Part shown: piece after piece, positions 17,782 through 28,092 of the stretch
Layout of the letters: every line of letters starts with the position of its first letter
Position numbering within the stretch: the stretch's first letter is position 1
Assembly (NCBI RefSeq): GCF_005860805.1
Contig: NZ_VCEJ01000002.1
Location: forward strand, 1,472,375-1,536,374
DNA: 64,000 nt
Direction: 5' to 3'
DNA from: Dyadobacter luticola
Lineage (GTDB): Bacteria; Bacteroidota; Bacteroidia; Cytophagales; Spirosomataceae
Program-made: the position numbers and the translations under genes
The notes under the pieces: model-generated
Told to the model about the DNA's origin: nothing
What the model saw: the letters and a program-made list of their open reading frames with translations, nothing else
Databases searched by the model: none

Positions 17782-18666
17782 ATGAGGCGTTTTTCCAAAC
17801 CTGCATTTCTTTTCGCACCCGCGCTTTTGCTCGCGCTGCTCACATTGACTTGTACTATTAGTACTGCACAGCAAAATAAGATTATCCCGCTCTGGGAAAA
17901 GGGCGCGCCGGGATTTGAGAGCCGCCGCACGGAGCCTGAATCCGCTAAAGACTATTGGGTTAAGAATATAAATAATCCGTCGCTCGAAGTGATCTTGCCA
18001 GCGGCGGGTACGGCCAATGGTACCGCGGTGGTAGTTTGTCCGGGCGGCGGGTTCCGGCTGCTGGTTTACAATGCCGAAGGCCGCGAGCCGGGAGAATATC
18101 TGGCCAAGTTGGGCATCACGGTTTTTGTTTTGAAATACCGCCTGCCCCGCGAAGACGGCTCACCTTACTCCCTGGAAAAAACGCCGCGGGAAGATGCTTT
18201 GCGTGCCATGCGCCAGGTACGTAGCCTTGCAAAAGAATACAACATTGATCCTGCGCGTGTAGGAATGCTGGGCTTTTCAGCTGGTGGTGAGGTAGTTGCA
18301 GCCGTGGCGTACGCGTCGGGCAAAGGTGACGCGGCGGCAAAAGATCCGATTGACCAGCTCGACGGCAAGCCGGATTTTCAAATGCTGATCTACCCCGGCC
18401 CGCTGGGAATTCCCGAAACAGTACCGCAGGATGCGCCGCCGGCGTTCCTCCTCGCTGCCAATGATGACCCCTGCTGCGGCGTGACGACGGCCGATCTGCT
18501 CATGAAATACCGGGCGGCAAAACGTCCTGTGGAAGCACATATGTTCACCAAAGGCGACCACGGCTTCAACATGGGCAACCGCTCAAAATTGCAAAGTATC
18601 AAGTCCTGGCCGCAGCGGATGGCGGACTGGCTGGCGGACAACGGGTACCTTGACAAGAAGCACTGA
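17782..18666 (+). CDS. Exported alpha/beta-hydrolase (acetylxylan-esterase-like)
   Basis: A 294-residue protein with a signal peptide (residues about 1-29, ending ISTAQQ). It has the hydrolase core AVVVCPGGGFRLLVYNAEG, nucleophile elbow GFSAGGEV (Ser166), an acid near LAANDDPCCGV and the catalytic His in KGDHGFNMG. Related BD-FAE/acetylesterase proteins remove acyl groups from plant polysaccharides, and rhamnogalacturonan-II is acetylated. It lies 75 bp after the AraC gene on the same strand, so a link to the apiose locus is plausible but unproven. Confidence 0.8.
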   Translation: MRRFSKPAFLFAPALLLALLTLTCTISTAQQNKIIPLWEKGAPGFESRRTEPESAKDYWVKNINNPSLEVILPAAGTANGTAVVVCPGGGFRLLVYNAEGREPGEYLAKLGITVFVLKYRLPREDGSPYSLEKTPREDALRAMRQVRSLAKEYNIDPARVGMLGFSAGGEVVAAVAYASGKGDAAAKDPIDQLDGKPDFQMLIYPGPLGIPETVPQDAPPAFLLAANDDPCCGVTTADLLMKYRAAKRPVEAHMFTKGDHGFNMGNRSKLQSIKSWPQRMADWLADNGYLDKKH

Positions 18667-18744
18667 GATTGCATTTTTCTCAGCGCTTACCCCGTAATCC
18701 GGGCGGGTCGTCCCAAAAATATCGATGTATTTCGATTCTTGATT

Positions 18745-18752
18745 TATGTTTG
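18745..18752 (+). promoter_or_regulatory. Candidate -7 box TATGTTTG for the exopolysaccharide operon
   Basis: Exact TAnnTTTG match in the 176-bp spacer before the tyrosine-kinase gene. It would give a leader of about 80 nt. No clear -33 element is seen. Confidence 0.45.
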
Positions 18753-18842
18753 AATGTGATTAGACTGGCAAAGTGCCCTGATCACTCCTCGGTTGTTTAA
18801 GGCAAACATAAAAGGGACTCCTCGTTACTTAACGTTATAAAG

Positions 18843-21200
18843 ATGACTCCGCAGTTTACAACAATTAAAATTCCGGATAACAAGAGCAAAAACAGCAATT
18901 GGGCCGGGATATTAAAAAAGTATCTGTACCACTGGCCGCTCTTTCTTGTCGGTTTTGCTTTTTCATTTACCTGCCTTTATTTTTATCTCAAAAAGGTTGT
19001 CCCGGTATACGAAGTAAAGGCTTCACTGCTGATCCAGGACGAAAAAAAGATCCCCAACCAATCGGCGCCGCTCCGGGAAATTGACCAGATCAACCCGGCA
19101 AAGCTTATTGAGAACGAAATAGAAATTTTCAAATCCAAGCAGCTGATCGACCGCGTGGTTTCCGATCTGCATCTGGCGACGGATTACCACCTGATCCAGG
19201 ACGGCAAGCCGAAGAATATTTATTCCGAAAGTCCTTTCAAACTTATTTTGCTCAATGCTTCGGGCAATTATGAAAATGCGCAGGTCCAGATCCGTACCGG
19301 CGATGCGACTACTTTTTATGTAAAAATGCCGAGCGGCGAGTACCGCGGGTTTAAGTATGGTACGAAGCTGCACAATGGTTTTGGTACCTGGCAGCTGATG
19401 CCTACCAACAAATTGGGGCAATATCACAATGCTGAAATACAGGTAACCGTCAATGATCCTGACAAGCTGGCACTGATGTACCAGAAAACCATCGGCATTT
19501 CCCTGCCTAATAAGTTGTCGACTACATTGGTTTTATCGGTCAATGATGACAATGCGCAGCGCGGCAAGGATATCCTGAATTCTTTGATCCTCAATTATAA
19601 TTTACTGGCGTCGTCGGTTAAAAACAGGCAGACCAAAAATACCCTCGACTTCCTCGACCAGCGCATTGCGTCGCTGGTGATTGAATTGAATGCTGCTGAG
19701 AAAGGAATTGAAAGGTACAAAAGCAGCCAGGGCCTGACGGACATTGCGGCGGGTTCGAAAATCAATCTTGAAAACAACCAGTTTAACGACATTCAGCTGA
19801 ACGAAACCAATGTGCAGCTGAGCGTGATCGAAGGAATTGAGCGTTATCTGCGTTCCAACGGTTCATCTTCGGCCAGCCTGCCTACTTCATTTGGTATCAA
19901 AGATGAAAGGCTGAGTAACCTGATCGAAAAGCTGACGGAACTGACCTTGCTCCGCGAAAAGCAGCTGGCCACCACGCCGGAACATAACCCGGCTTTTGAG
20001 CCTATCAACCGGCAGATCACTTCCACGAAAGCGGCGATTGCCGATAATGTGGTGACGATCAAAAGCACTTTGTTAAATACCAAAAACAAGCTGGAATCGA
20101 TCCGGTCGAACTTTTCCTCCTCAATCCGCAACATTCCGGTGCAGGAACGCGAGCTGATCAGCATTAAAAGGCAGCAGGCGACAAAGGAAAATTTGTACAC
20201 TTACTTGCTGCAAAAACGCGAGGAGATGTCGGTCAGCTACGCTTCCGGTTTTGCCGATGAACGCGTGGTGGATTCGGCTTACATTGCCTCTGCCAAAAAT
20301 GGATTTAAAACATTCGCGATCGCGGTGGCTTTGCTGATGGCTTTTGCGCTGCCGGCTATTTTCATTTTTATCCGTGACCTGATCAAAAACCGGATCGCTA
20401 CCCCTCAGGAAATCAAGGAAAACCTCGAACTCAATATGATTTCGGAGTTACCTTACGAACATTTAAGTCAATCGGGAACATTGCCGAAACTGGCCAACGG
20501 AATGATCAGCGAGCAGCTTCGCGCGCTGCGGATCAGGATGTACCAGCTGCATAATTATAAAGAAAGAGGCAGGGTAACCCTGGTCACTTCGACGATTTCC
20601 GGCGAGGGAAAAAGTTTTGTCAGCAGCAATCTGGCGATGACATTGACCAATGCGGGAAGAAAAACGATCGTCGTGGAGCTTGACCTTCGCAGGCCGCAGC
20701 TGGCGAAAATTTTCGGCATCAACCCGGACCGGCCTGGTATCAGTGATTATTTAAATGGTCATGCATCTTTCGAACAAATCGTTCAGCTATCCGATACGCA
20801 ACCCGAAGTGGAAGTGATCGGCGCCGGTTCTCCGGCAGAGCTGCCTTCCGAACTACTCGAAACTTCCACACTCGCTGAGCTGATCGAAGATTTGAAATTC
20901 AAATACGACGACATCATTCTGGACAGCCCACCGGTGAAGCTGGTGCCCGATGCCATCATTCTCGGCCGCATTGCGGATGTGACATTATATGTGCTCCGCC
21001 AGGGTGTCACGCGGAAATCAGAACTCGAATTTGTGAAAGAGCTGGTTGCACAAAATCATTTTAAATCAGTGAATTTTGTCTTCAATGGCGTAAAAAATAA
21101 CAAGTATGGTTACGGTTATACTTACGACAAGAACTATTACGGGCAATCGAAACCCCGGAGCCTCAGTTCTACCATTCACGATTTTGTTGACCGCTTTTAA
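18843..21200 (+). CDS. Wzc-like polysaccharide co-polymerase / BY-type tyrosine autokinase
   Basis: A 785-residue inner-membrane protein. TM1 is at about residues 24-44 (HWPLFLVGFAFSFTCLYFYL). A Wzz domain and periplasmic coiled coils (about 45-480) lead to the GNVR-like region before TM2 (FKTFAIAVALLMAFALPAIFIF). The cytoplasmic BY-kinase follows, with Walker A STISGEGKS (about 584-592), Walker A' VVELDLRRPQ and Walker B DDIILDSPP. A Tyr-rich tail (YGYGYTYDKNYYG, about 755-767) is the autophosphorylation cluster. These proteins control chain length and export of exopolysaccharide. It heads a dense rightward gene run to 29122. No Wza outer-membrane exporter is present here. Confidence 0.92.
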   Translation: MTPQFTTIKIPDNKSKNSNWAGILKKYLYHWPLFLVGFAFSFTCLYFYLKKVVPVYEVKASLLIQDEKKIPNQSAPLREIDQINPAKLIENEIEIFKSKQLIDRVVSDLHLATDYHLIQDGKPKNIYSESPFKLILLNASGNYENAQVQIRTGDATTFYVKMPSGEYRGFKYGTKLHNGFGTWQLMPTNKLGQYHNAEIQVTVNDPDKLALMYQKTIGISLPNKLSTTLVLSVNDDNAQRGKDILNSLILNYNLLASSVKNRQTKNTLDFLDQRIASLVIELNAAEKGIERYKSSQGLTDIAAGSKINLENNQFNDIQLNETNVQLSVIEGIERYLRSNGSSSASLPTSFGIKDERLSNLIEKLTELTLLREKQLATTPEHNPAFEPINRQITSTKAAIADNVVTIKSTLLNTKNKLESIRSNFSSSIRNIPVQERELISIKRQQATKENLYTYLLQKREEMSVSYASGFADERVVDSAYIASAKNGFKTFAIAVALLMAFALPAIFIFIRDLIKNRIATPQEIKENLELNMISELPYEHLSQSGTLPKLANGMISEQLRALRIRMYQLHNYKERGRVTLVTSTISGEGKSFVSSNLAMTLTNAGRKTIVVELDLRRPQLAKIFGINPDRPGISDYLNGHASFEQIVQLSDTQPEVEVIGAGSPAELPSELLETSTLAELIEDLKFKYDDIILDSPPVKLVPDAIILGRIADVTLYVLRQGVTRKSELEFVKELVAQNHFKSVNFVFNGVKNNKYGYGYTYDKNYYGQSKPRSLSSTIHDFVDRF

Positions 21201-21293
21201 CTGACACCCAACCACAAGACGTTTATCAAACTTGTACAACCGGCCCGGTTTAAGGGGAGCATCATGCGCACCGGCCTTTATTTTATTCAGTAA

Positions 21294-22637
21294 GTGGAAA
21301 CAATTCAAGCGAAAAGCAAACTGGCAAAAAATGTATTTCTCCTGACGGTCGTGCAGGTTGCCATTTATGTCCTGCCGCTCATTTCGGTGCCGGTGGTGTC
21401 GCGGATCATCGGGCCCGGCAACTACGGGATCATTAATTTCGCCGCTGCATTCATTTCCTACTTTACCCTCATCATCAGTTACAGCTTCGAATTCAGCGCT
21501 TCGCGGAGGATTATCAAGGACTTAGACAACCGCGATCACCGGAATACGGTTTTTACGGAAGTATTTTACACGCAATGTTTTCTGTTTCTGGTTTCCACGA
21601 TTGCATTTGCCGTGCTGCTCGTTTCGATCCCGGAGTTCAGGAAGAATTACATGGTGTTCTTGTTTTCCTACCTCTTGTGTTTCAGCACATTGTTTACGCA
21701 AAACTGGCTTTTTCAGGCCATGCAGGACCTTTCCAAAGTGGCGCTGCTGAATTTTGTGAGCCGGCTGCTTTTCACCATCGCGATCCTGATCGCCGTCCGC
21801 AAGCCGGAGGATTACATCTGGCAGCCGCTGCTGATCGGGGTTATCCAGGGGGCGATTGCGCTCTGTTCTTTCTTCTGGGCCAAAAACAAATATGGCCTTA
21901 CTTTGAAGCGACTCAACATTTCGCGGATTTTCCAGGTACTTTCGGAGGACAAAACCATCTTTATTTCGCTCGTTTTCGTCAATCTCTACTCGGGTACGAA
22001 CACCGTGATTTTGGGCTTATATGCCAACTCCGAGCAGGTCGGCTATTTCACCGCCGGGCAGCGGTTGATCATCATTGCACAGTCTGTGCTGACGATGCCG
22101 CTGGCGCAGGCGCTGTATCCTTTTGTGGCTAAGGCATTTAAGGAAGGAAAAGAGCATGGGATCGAGGTGGCGCAGAAGATCATTCCACTTATTGCGCTGT
22201 TTTTGGGCGGGGCATTTTTAATTATGGTAACGCTTGGGCCGTGGATGATTGTCATTTTTTACGGCGCGAAATTCGAACCTTCGGCACTGGTTTTCCAGCT
22301 GCTGGCGCTGGTGCCGCTGCTGTTTTCGCTTAACAATGTGCTGGGAATCCAGATCATGGTGAACCTGCAGATGGATAAACAATTCCTGAAAGTGACAGCC
22401 GCTGCGGCAATTTTCAGTGTGACAACCAATTTAATTCTTATCAGATACTGGGGTTACCTGGGCACGGCTGTGAATATGCTTTGCACGGAAATGTTCATTT
22501 TCATTTGCATGTACCTGGTGCTCAGAAAAAGCGGGATCAACCCGATCAATTTTAAATATTTCAATACCTCACTGCTGCGTGAATACGCGACGCCGATGGT
22601 GAATACAATTTTGAAAAAGACCCGCAAACGCGGATAA
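21294..22637 (+). CDS. Wzx-type oligosaccharide flippase (polysaccharide biosynthesis protein)
   Basis: A 447-residue membrane protein with about 12-14 hydrophobic helices. The N-terminus (NVFLLTVVQVAIYVLPLISVPVVSRIIGPGNYGIINFAAAF) is typical of the MATE/MOP-superfamily Wzx/RfbX branch. It flips lipid-linked repeat units to the periplasmic face. The start is GTG at 21294; no in-frame ATG lies nearby that would keep the first helix. It is 93 bp after the kinase and 7 bp before the polymerase-like gene. Confidence 0.88.
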   Translation: METIQAKSKLAKNVFLLTVVQVAIYVLPLISVPVVSRIIGPGNYGIINFAAAFISYFTLIISYSFEFSASRRIIKDLDNRDHRNTVFTEVFYTQCFLFLVSTIAFAVLLVSIPEFRKNYMVFLFSYLLCFSTLFTQNWLFQAMQDLSKVALLNFVSRLLFTIAILIAVRKPEDYIWQPLLIGVIQGAIALCSFFWAKNKYGLTLKRLNISRIFQVLSEDKTIFISLVFVNLYSGTNTVILGLYANSEQVGYFTAGQRLIIIAQSVLTMPLAQALYPFVAKAFKEGKEHGIEVAQKIIPLIALFLGGAFLIMVTLGPWMIVIFYGAKFEPSALVFQLLALVPLLFSLNNVLGIQIMVNLQMDKQFLKVTAAAAIFSVTTNLILIRYWGYLGTAVNMLCTEMFIFICMYLVLRKSGINPINFKYFNTSLLREYATPMVNTILKKTRKRG

Positions 22638-22644
22638 TGTCAGG

Positions 22645-23847
22645 ATGCTAACAACCGAAAAACGCAACGACTTATTTGTCTTCTTTTTAGTGATCTTTTC
22701 GCTAAACTTTTTCTCTGCGGCCTTCGCGCACCAGGGAATTGCGAAGAATTTGAGCTACGCTTTTTTGCTCGGCGCGGTGGTCATTTCGGTTCCCTATATT
22801 TTTCAAAAGAATTTCGGATTTACCTTACCTATCAAGCTGATCGGCATTGCGATCATATTCTCCAATGTGACCTGCTATCTTTTCTGGGACCAGTCGCTAG
22901 TTAATAGCGTCAGCATTATCCCTTACATTACCTGGTTTGTATTTCTGTACCTGGATCACATTGAATATGATCTGGAAAAAATTGAGAAGATCGTCATCAT
23001 TTACGGCTTCCTTTATCTGGTTTTATTCTTCTACCAGTTTTATAGAAACGATACTGTTTTGTTTGGTTTCAAAGAAGAATTCAAGGAAGATCGCGGCGTG
23101 ATCCGGATCGACTTTCCCGGCGGCGGCATTTTTTACCTCGCCTATTTTATTGCATTGACGAAAATCACCGGGCAAGCCGCGCGCAAGTGGCTATATGTTC
23201 TGTTCATGCTGCTGGGTATCACGGCGGTGATTTTGCAGGTAACACGCCAAAGTATCCTGGCCATTTTAATCATTACCTTATTTCACTTTTTAAAAGACGC
23301 TTCGATTGGAAAAAAGCTGGCGGTGGTCGGCTTATTTGGATTAGCAGTACTTGCTTTTTTCAACATTGAAAATCCAATCGCTACGGGTCTGGCGGATAAA
23401 TCGGCTGAAACGGCTTCGGAGGGCGGACAGTATATCCGGCTGCTGGCAGCGGAATATTTTGTGGGCGATTTTTCGCCTAATATTTTCTGTACCATTTTTG
23501 GAAATGGGTTCCCAAACAATTCCAGCAACTACGGACAATTCCATTTAAACCTCGGCTACAAATACGGCTATTTTCTTTCCGATCTGGGTATCATTGCCTT
23601 TTTCGTCATGTTCGGGATCTTGCCGGTAATTGCTTACGCTTATATTTTTATCAAAAGCATTTTTATCAAAGTGCCGCCGGAATTTATTTACCTGCGCTAC
23701 TATACATTCCTGATCCTGCTGACGAGCTTCACCTCCGACTATTTATATTCTTTAAACTTTCTGATCGCCAACATTTTCGTCATTTATGGTTACCAGGTAA
23801 TGATGAAATATGCGAATTATCAGACCGTACAAATCTCCTATTCATGA
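22645..23847 (+). CDS. Wzy-like O-antigen/exopolysaccharide polymerase (membrane protein)
   Basis: A 400-residue protein with about ten membrane helices. A large loop falls between late helices (about residues 250-300, DKSAETASEGGQYIRLLAAEYF ... IFGNGFPNNSSNYGQFHLNLG). That topology, together with its place between a flippase and glycosyltransferases, suggests the repeat-unit polymerase. Wzy proteins diverge strongly, so this rests on topology and context. It overlaps the next gene by 4 bp (ATGA). Confidence 0.7.
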   Translation: MLTTEKRNDLFVFFLVIFSLNFFSAAFAHQGIAKNLSYAFLLGAVVISVPYIFQKNFGFTLPIKLIGIAIIFSNVTCYLFWDQSLVNSVSIIPYITWFVFLYLDHIEYDLEKIEKIVIIYGFLYLVLFFYQFYRNDTVLFGFKEEFKEDRGVIRIDFPGGGIFYLAYFIALTKITGQAARKWLYVLFMLLGITAVILQVTRQSILAILIITLFHFLKDASIGKKLAVVGLFGLAVLAFFNIENPIATGLADKSAETASEGGQYIRLLAAEYFVGDFSPNIFCTIFGNGFPNNSSNYGQFHLNLGYKYGYFLSDLGIIAFFVMFGILPVIAYAYIFIKSIFIKVPPEFIYLRYYTFLILLTSFTSDYLYSLNFLIANIFVIYGYQVMMKYANYQTVQISYS

Positions 23848-24791
23848 AATTTTCCATCGGCATACCGGCATACAAAGCGTCCTTTCTGCGTGAATGTATC
23901 GACAGCATTCTGGGCCAGACCGAACAGGATTTTGAGCTGATCATTGTGAATGACGCCTCACCGCAAAACATTGAAGAAATTGTTTTGGGCTACAACTCAC
24001 CGAAGATCCGGTATTATAAAAACGACAAGAATTTTGGCGCACTGAATGTGGTGGATAACTGGAATAAATGTTTATCGTATGCAACCGGCGAATATTTTAT
24101 TCTGATGGGCGACGATGATAAAATGTGCCCCGATTATCTGGAAGAATTCAGTAAGCTGATTACTAAATTTCCCGCCTGCAATATTTATCATTGTCGCACA
24201 CTGGTCATTAACGAAAGTTCTGAACCACAGTGGCTTACCGAGCCACGACCGGAGTTTGAATCTGTTTATGATTCAGTGCTGGAAAGAATGAAAGCCAATC
24301 GGATATTCTTTATCTCGGATTATGTATACCGCACCGAAACATTGAACCGGAATGGTGGTTTTTTCAAGCTGCCGCTTGCCTGGGCTTCGGACGATATTTC
24401 GGCTTATATCGGCGCGATGGAAAATGGAATCGCACATACCAATAAGCCGGTTTTCATGTATCGCCAAAGCCGGCAGACAATTTCCACCAGTGGCAGCGTC
24501 GACCTGAAAATGAATGCGATCATGGAGGAACATCAGTGGCTGATGAAATTCACTGAACGTAATCCCGAGAATCCGACGGATCAGATCCTTTTAAAAAACA
24601 TCAAAAAAGAGCTGCGGAAATTTATCCAGAAAAAGAAAATCCGGACGATTTATACATCCCCCGAAAGCCTTTTCAGCTCTGCACCAAAATGGTTTGGATT
24701 AAGGAAAAAATATAACCTGAAAATTGACGAACTGTTGTACGCATTCCTTTTGAGTTTCAGGGAAAAAAGAAAATACAAATATGAGCAATAA
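23844..24791 (+). CDS. Glycosyltransferase family 2
   Basis: A 315-residue GT-A enzyme: MKFSIGIPAYKASFLRECIDSI at the N-terminus, ELIIVNDASPQN and the metal-binding FILMGDDDKM region (about residue 90). It adds a sugar from an activated donor to the growing lipid-linked repeat unit at the cytoplasmic face. Donor and acceptor cannot be read from the sequence. It is coupled to its neighbours by a 4-bp overlap upstream and an 11-bp overlap downstream. Confidence 0.88.
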   Translation: MKFSIGIPAYKASFLRECIDSILGQTEQDFELIIVNDASPQNIEEIVLGYNSPKIRYYKNDKNFGALNVVDNWNKCLSYATGEYFILMGDDDKMCPDYLEEFSKLITKFPACNIYHCRTLVINESSEPQWLTEPRPEFESVYDSVLERMKANRIFFISDYVYRTETLNRNGGFFKLPLAWASDDISAYIGAMENGIAHTNKPVFMYRQSRQTISTSGSVDLKMNAIMEEHQWLMKFTERNPENPTDQILLKNIKKELRKFIQKKKIRTIYTSPESLFSSAPKWFGLRKKYNLKIDELLYAFLLSFREKRKYKYEQ

Positions 24792-25938
24792 GCCAGCCCT
24801 GCATTCGAAAAAACCAAGGATTACCTGGGTTACCGCCGATTATTTTATCGACTGTGATAATAACTACGGGATCATTCAACAGTTGCTGCAATATTTTGAC
24901 ATTCACTGGATCCTGGTATTGCCGGCCAATCGCGCGCGGTTTTCTGAAAATGATTTCTCCAAGTTCCGTCAACTTTCCGGACTTAACATGGAATTTCTCT
25001 ACTGGAAATGGCGAGCAAGGAACATTAAAATGCTTTATTTCTACGACGAGGTTTTGCAGAAAATAAAAAAATCGAAGCCTGATGTTACCTACATTAATGA
25101 TGCGCCGACCAGTCCATTTTCGCTGGCATTGTATCTTCGGTTGAACAAGAAAAAAGTGATCGCTACGGCGCATGACGGAGACGTAAAGCCGAGTTTCAGA
25201 ATGCCGTTTATATCTAAAATGGTTTTCAAACTGGCATACGATCACTTGAAATACATTAATATGTTCTCCAAATCCCAGGCGACGGTTTTCAAAAATGCCT
25301 ATCCGGATAAGAATGTATTTACGATCCCGCTGGCACTGAAAGATTTTGGAGATAGCGAAGCGCAGAAACCAAAAGATCACGTCGTGTTTCTATTTTTCGG
25401 AACGATTAACAGTAACAAAAACCTGGAATTACTGATCGACGCCGCCGATAATCTTTACGAAAAAGGTTACCGGAATTTTAAAGTTTCGATCAATGGCTCC
25501 TGCACGAACTGGGAATTTTATCAGGAAAGAATGCGGCATCCCGAAATTTTTGAATCGGACATCCGGCTCCTGAATAATTCCGAAATTCCAGATCTTTTGG
25601 CCAAAAGTCACTACATGGTGTTCCCGTATAAAGAAGTTTCGCAAAGCGGCGCGATCAAGGTAGCATTTCAATATTGCGTCCCGGCAATTGTTTCTGATCT
25701 GAAAGGATTCACGGATGAAGTGTATGAGGGAAAGAATGCTTTTGTATTTCAGTCCGAAAATGTAGAAGATCTGGAAAGAGTGATGATAGCGCGACTCGAA
25801 AATCATGAAGATGATTACGACCGAATCCGGAACAGTATGGCGAAAATCAATGACACCTGCTATTCCGACCGCGCGATTGCAAATAATTATATTCAAATGT
25901 TTAACCAGGTAATGCAAACGAATAGCGCCGTGAAATGA
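24781..25938 (+). CDS. Glycosyltransferase family 4-like protein
   Basis: A 385-residue GT-B enzyme. The C-terminal half carries VVFLFFGTINSNKNLELLIDAA, then HYMVFPYKEVSQSGAIKVAFQYCVPAIVSD. In place of the common EGxPxxxxE there is KEVSQSGAIKVAFQ, which is a looser match, so assignment to GT4 is by overall fold. It acts in repeat-unit assembly. ATGA overlap with the next glycosyltransferase. Confidence 0.82.
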   Translation: MSNKPALHSKKPRITWVTADYFIDCDNNYGIIQQLLQYFDIHWILVLPANRARFSENDFSKFRQLSGLNMEFLYWKWRARNIKMLYFYDEVLQKIKKSKPDVTYINDAPTSPFSLALYLRLNKKKVIATAHDGDVKPSFRMPFISKMVFKLAYDHLKYINMFSKSQATVFKNAYPDKNVFTIPLALKDFGDSEAQKPKDHVVFLFFGTINSNKNLELLIDAADNLYEKGYRNFKVSINGSCTNWEFYQERMRHPEIFESDIRLLNNSEIPDLLAKSHYMVFPYKEVSQSGAIKVAFQYCVPAIVSDLKGFTDEVYEGKNAFVFQSENVEDLERVMIARLENHEDDYDRIRNSMAKINDTCYSDRAIANNYIQMFNQVMQTNSAVK

Positions 25939-27131
25939 AAAACGGAAGTAAAAATATTCTCTTCCTGCAACATTCGATTCTTCCGGAAGATGGCGGCGTA
26001 CCACGTGTAACCGATCTCATCTCGAAAGAATTGACACGTCGCGGACATCAGTGTTTTTATCTTTTTTACCTGACTGACAATCCTGATTACAGCAAACGGC
26101 AGAAATTGAAAGTCTCGCTGAACGAGCCTTACGAGCAGTTTGAGGATCAGGTATTTCAATTTGTCAGGAAAAATAACATTGACGTTTTTATTGCCCAGCA
26201 CACAATCCTGCCCCATTTTCTGCAACTTTTTGAATCGCTGAAAGAAGCTTATCCAAAATCGCCCATATTATTTTTCCTGCACTCAAATCCTGACTATTGG
26301 AAGATCCAAAATCCGACCCACATTCGCCTGTCTGATCCGGGGTTTTATTTGCACTTAGCGAAGAATGCGGTCAAGGCGGCGGTGTATCCTTTTCACAATC
26401 CGTATAAAATTCGCTTCCGTCGGGTATACAATTCGGTTGATCAGTTTGTTTTGCTTTCCAACAATTACCGCGAGCAGTTTATTAGCCTATACGACATTCA
26501 AGATGAGGGCGCTAAGCTGCTGAGCATTCCCAATCCGCTGACATTCTACCCGGGCCAGGTGGAGGTGAATTTAAGCAAAAAGAAGAACATTGTGCTGATC
26601 GTGAGCCGGTTGCTGGAAGATCACAAACAGATTTCGCTTTCTTTGAAAGTCTGGAAAGCATTGCAGGAAACAATCGGAAATTCGTGGGAGCTGTTTATCG
26701 TTGGCCAGGGACCGGACGAAAAAGCTTACAAAGAATTTGTGAAGCAGCACGGGCTGCGAAACGTGCATTTTCTGGGGAAACAGAAAAATGTGCTGCAATT
26801 TTACCAGCAGGCCAGGATTTTCATGATGAGCTCGATTTGGGAAGGTTTGCCGATGACCATCCTGGAAGCGCAGCAAAACGGTGTTGTCCCAGTCGTTTGC
26901 AACAATTTTTCCGCCGCACGGGATATGATTTCTGATGGCCGCGACGGGTTTATCATTGAAAATAACGATGTTACGGAGTTCACAGGCCGGATGCTGACAC
27001 TTATGCGCGACGCCCATATCCGCAACAAAATGGCCGAATCCTGCCTTGAAACGAGTAAAAAATATGAGATCGGGCGCATCGCAGACAAGTGGGAGGCGCT
27101 TTTCCAAATCAAGGAAGTAATTGAACAGTAA
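25935..27131 (+). CDS. Glycosyltransferase family 4
   Basis: A 398-residue GT-B enzyme with N-terminal ILFLQHSILPEDGGVPRVTDLI, a VLIVSRLLEDHKQ linker region and the family motif SSIWEGLPMTILEAQQNGVVPV (E-x7-E). It is a retaining transferase acting on the lipid-linked polysaccharide precursor. It overlaps its upstream neighbour by 4 bp and is followed after 4 bp by another GT4. Confidence 0.9.
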   Translation: MKNGSKNILFLQHSILPEDGGVPRVTDLISKELTRRGHQCFYLFYLTDNPDYSKRQKLKVSLNEPYEQFEDQVFQFVRKNNIDVFIAQHTILPHFLQLFESLKEAYPKSPILFFLHSNPDYWKIQNPTHIRLSDPGFYLHLAKNAVKAAVYPFHNPYKIRFRRVYNSVDQFVLLSNNYREQFISLYDIQDEGAKLLSIPNPLTFYPGQVEVNLSKKKNIVLIVSRLLEDHKQISLSLKVWKALQETIGNSWELFIVGQGPDEKAYKEFVKQHGLRNVHFLGKQKNVLQFYQQARIFMMSSIWEGLPMTILEAQQNGVVPVVCNNFSAARDMISDGRDGFIIENNDVTEFTGRMLTLMRDAHIRNKMAESCLETSKKYEIGRIADKWEALFQIKEVIEQ

Positions 27132-27135
27132 TCCA

Positions 27136-28092
27136 ATGAAAGTCTTATACATTACGAATATGTACCCGGTCCCCGATTATATCTATTTCGGGATCCACGT
27201 ACGCGAGCAAATTGATGCGATCCAAAGCCAGTTTCCGGTTGAAAACGAGGTTTATTTTATCAATGGACGATTAAGCAAATGGAACTACTTCAAAAGTATT
27301 AGCGAGATCAGGAGTCTGGTGAATACGAAAAAGTTTGACGTAATACATGTTCATTATGGCCTGTCTGCGCTTTTTCTGATGTTTTACAAACCGCAGGTCC
27401 CGGTTGTGGTTACCTTGCACAGCGGCGAATTGTTTCAGAAAAAGGGGTATATCAATCATTTGCTGCAAAAGAACATTACGCTTTCGGTGATCCGGAATGT
27501 GGAGAAAGTGATCGTTTTAAATGACGATATGATCCGGATGCTGGCCGAGCATGAAGAGAAACTGGTGAAAATTCCTTGTGGGACAGATCTGGATTATTTC
27601 AAGGAGACGCCTGTAAAAACGGTCAATAAAAAATTCACGATCGGCTTCCCCGGAAACAAGGCGCGGCCGGAAAAAAACTACAAGCTGTTCCAGGAAATCG
27701 TGGACCGGTTGAGGACCTATTGCGAGGTGGAGGTGATTGAATTTCACAATATGAAGCGCGACGACGTGGTTGCCAACCTGAACAAAATCGACCTGCTGCT
27801 GATGACCTCGACCATCGAAGGCTCGCCGCAAATCGTAAAAGAGGGACTGGCGTGCAACAAGGCGATTATTTCAACTGCCGTAGGCGATGTAAAGGATTTG
27901 CTGCGTAATGTGGTGAATTGCTACGTGATCGATTCTTTTGATCCTGAAGAGTTTGTTTTGCCTGCCAAGAGGATTGCCAGCCTGCCGCCGGAAAACCGGA
28001 AATCGGATGGCCGCGAACATCTTGTGAAAATCGGGCTCGATGCGCAGAATGTTTCCAAAACGGTATACAAACTCTACGAACAATTGGTATGA
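27136..28092 (+). CDS. Glycosyltransferase family 4
   Basis: A 318-residue GT-B enzyme starting [20 protein letters not shown], with [32 protein letters not shown] and the E-x7-E motif in [20 protein letters not shown]. The ATG at 27136 is preferred to a TTG five codons upstream. It is part of the exopolysaccharide operon and overlaps the acetyltransferase gene by 4 bp (ATGA). Confidence 0.9.
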   Translation: MKVLYITNMYPVPDYIYFGIHVREQIDAIQSQFPVENEVYFINGRLSKWNYFKSISEIRSLVNTKKFDVIHVHYGLSALFLMFYKPQVPVVVTLHSGELFQKKGYINHLLQKNITLSVIRNVEKVIVLNDDMIRMLAEHEEKLVKIPCGTDLDYFKETPVKTVNKKFTIGFPGNKARPEKNYKLFQEIVDRLRTYCEVEVIEFHNMKRDDVVANLNKIDLLLMTSTIEGSPQIVKEGLACNKAIISTAVGDVKDLLRNVVNCYVIDSFDPEEFVLPAKRIASLPPENRKSDGREHLVKIGLDAQNVSKTVYKLYEQLV

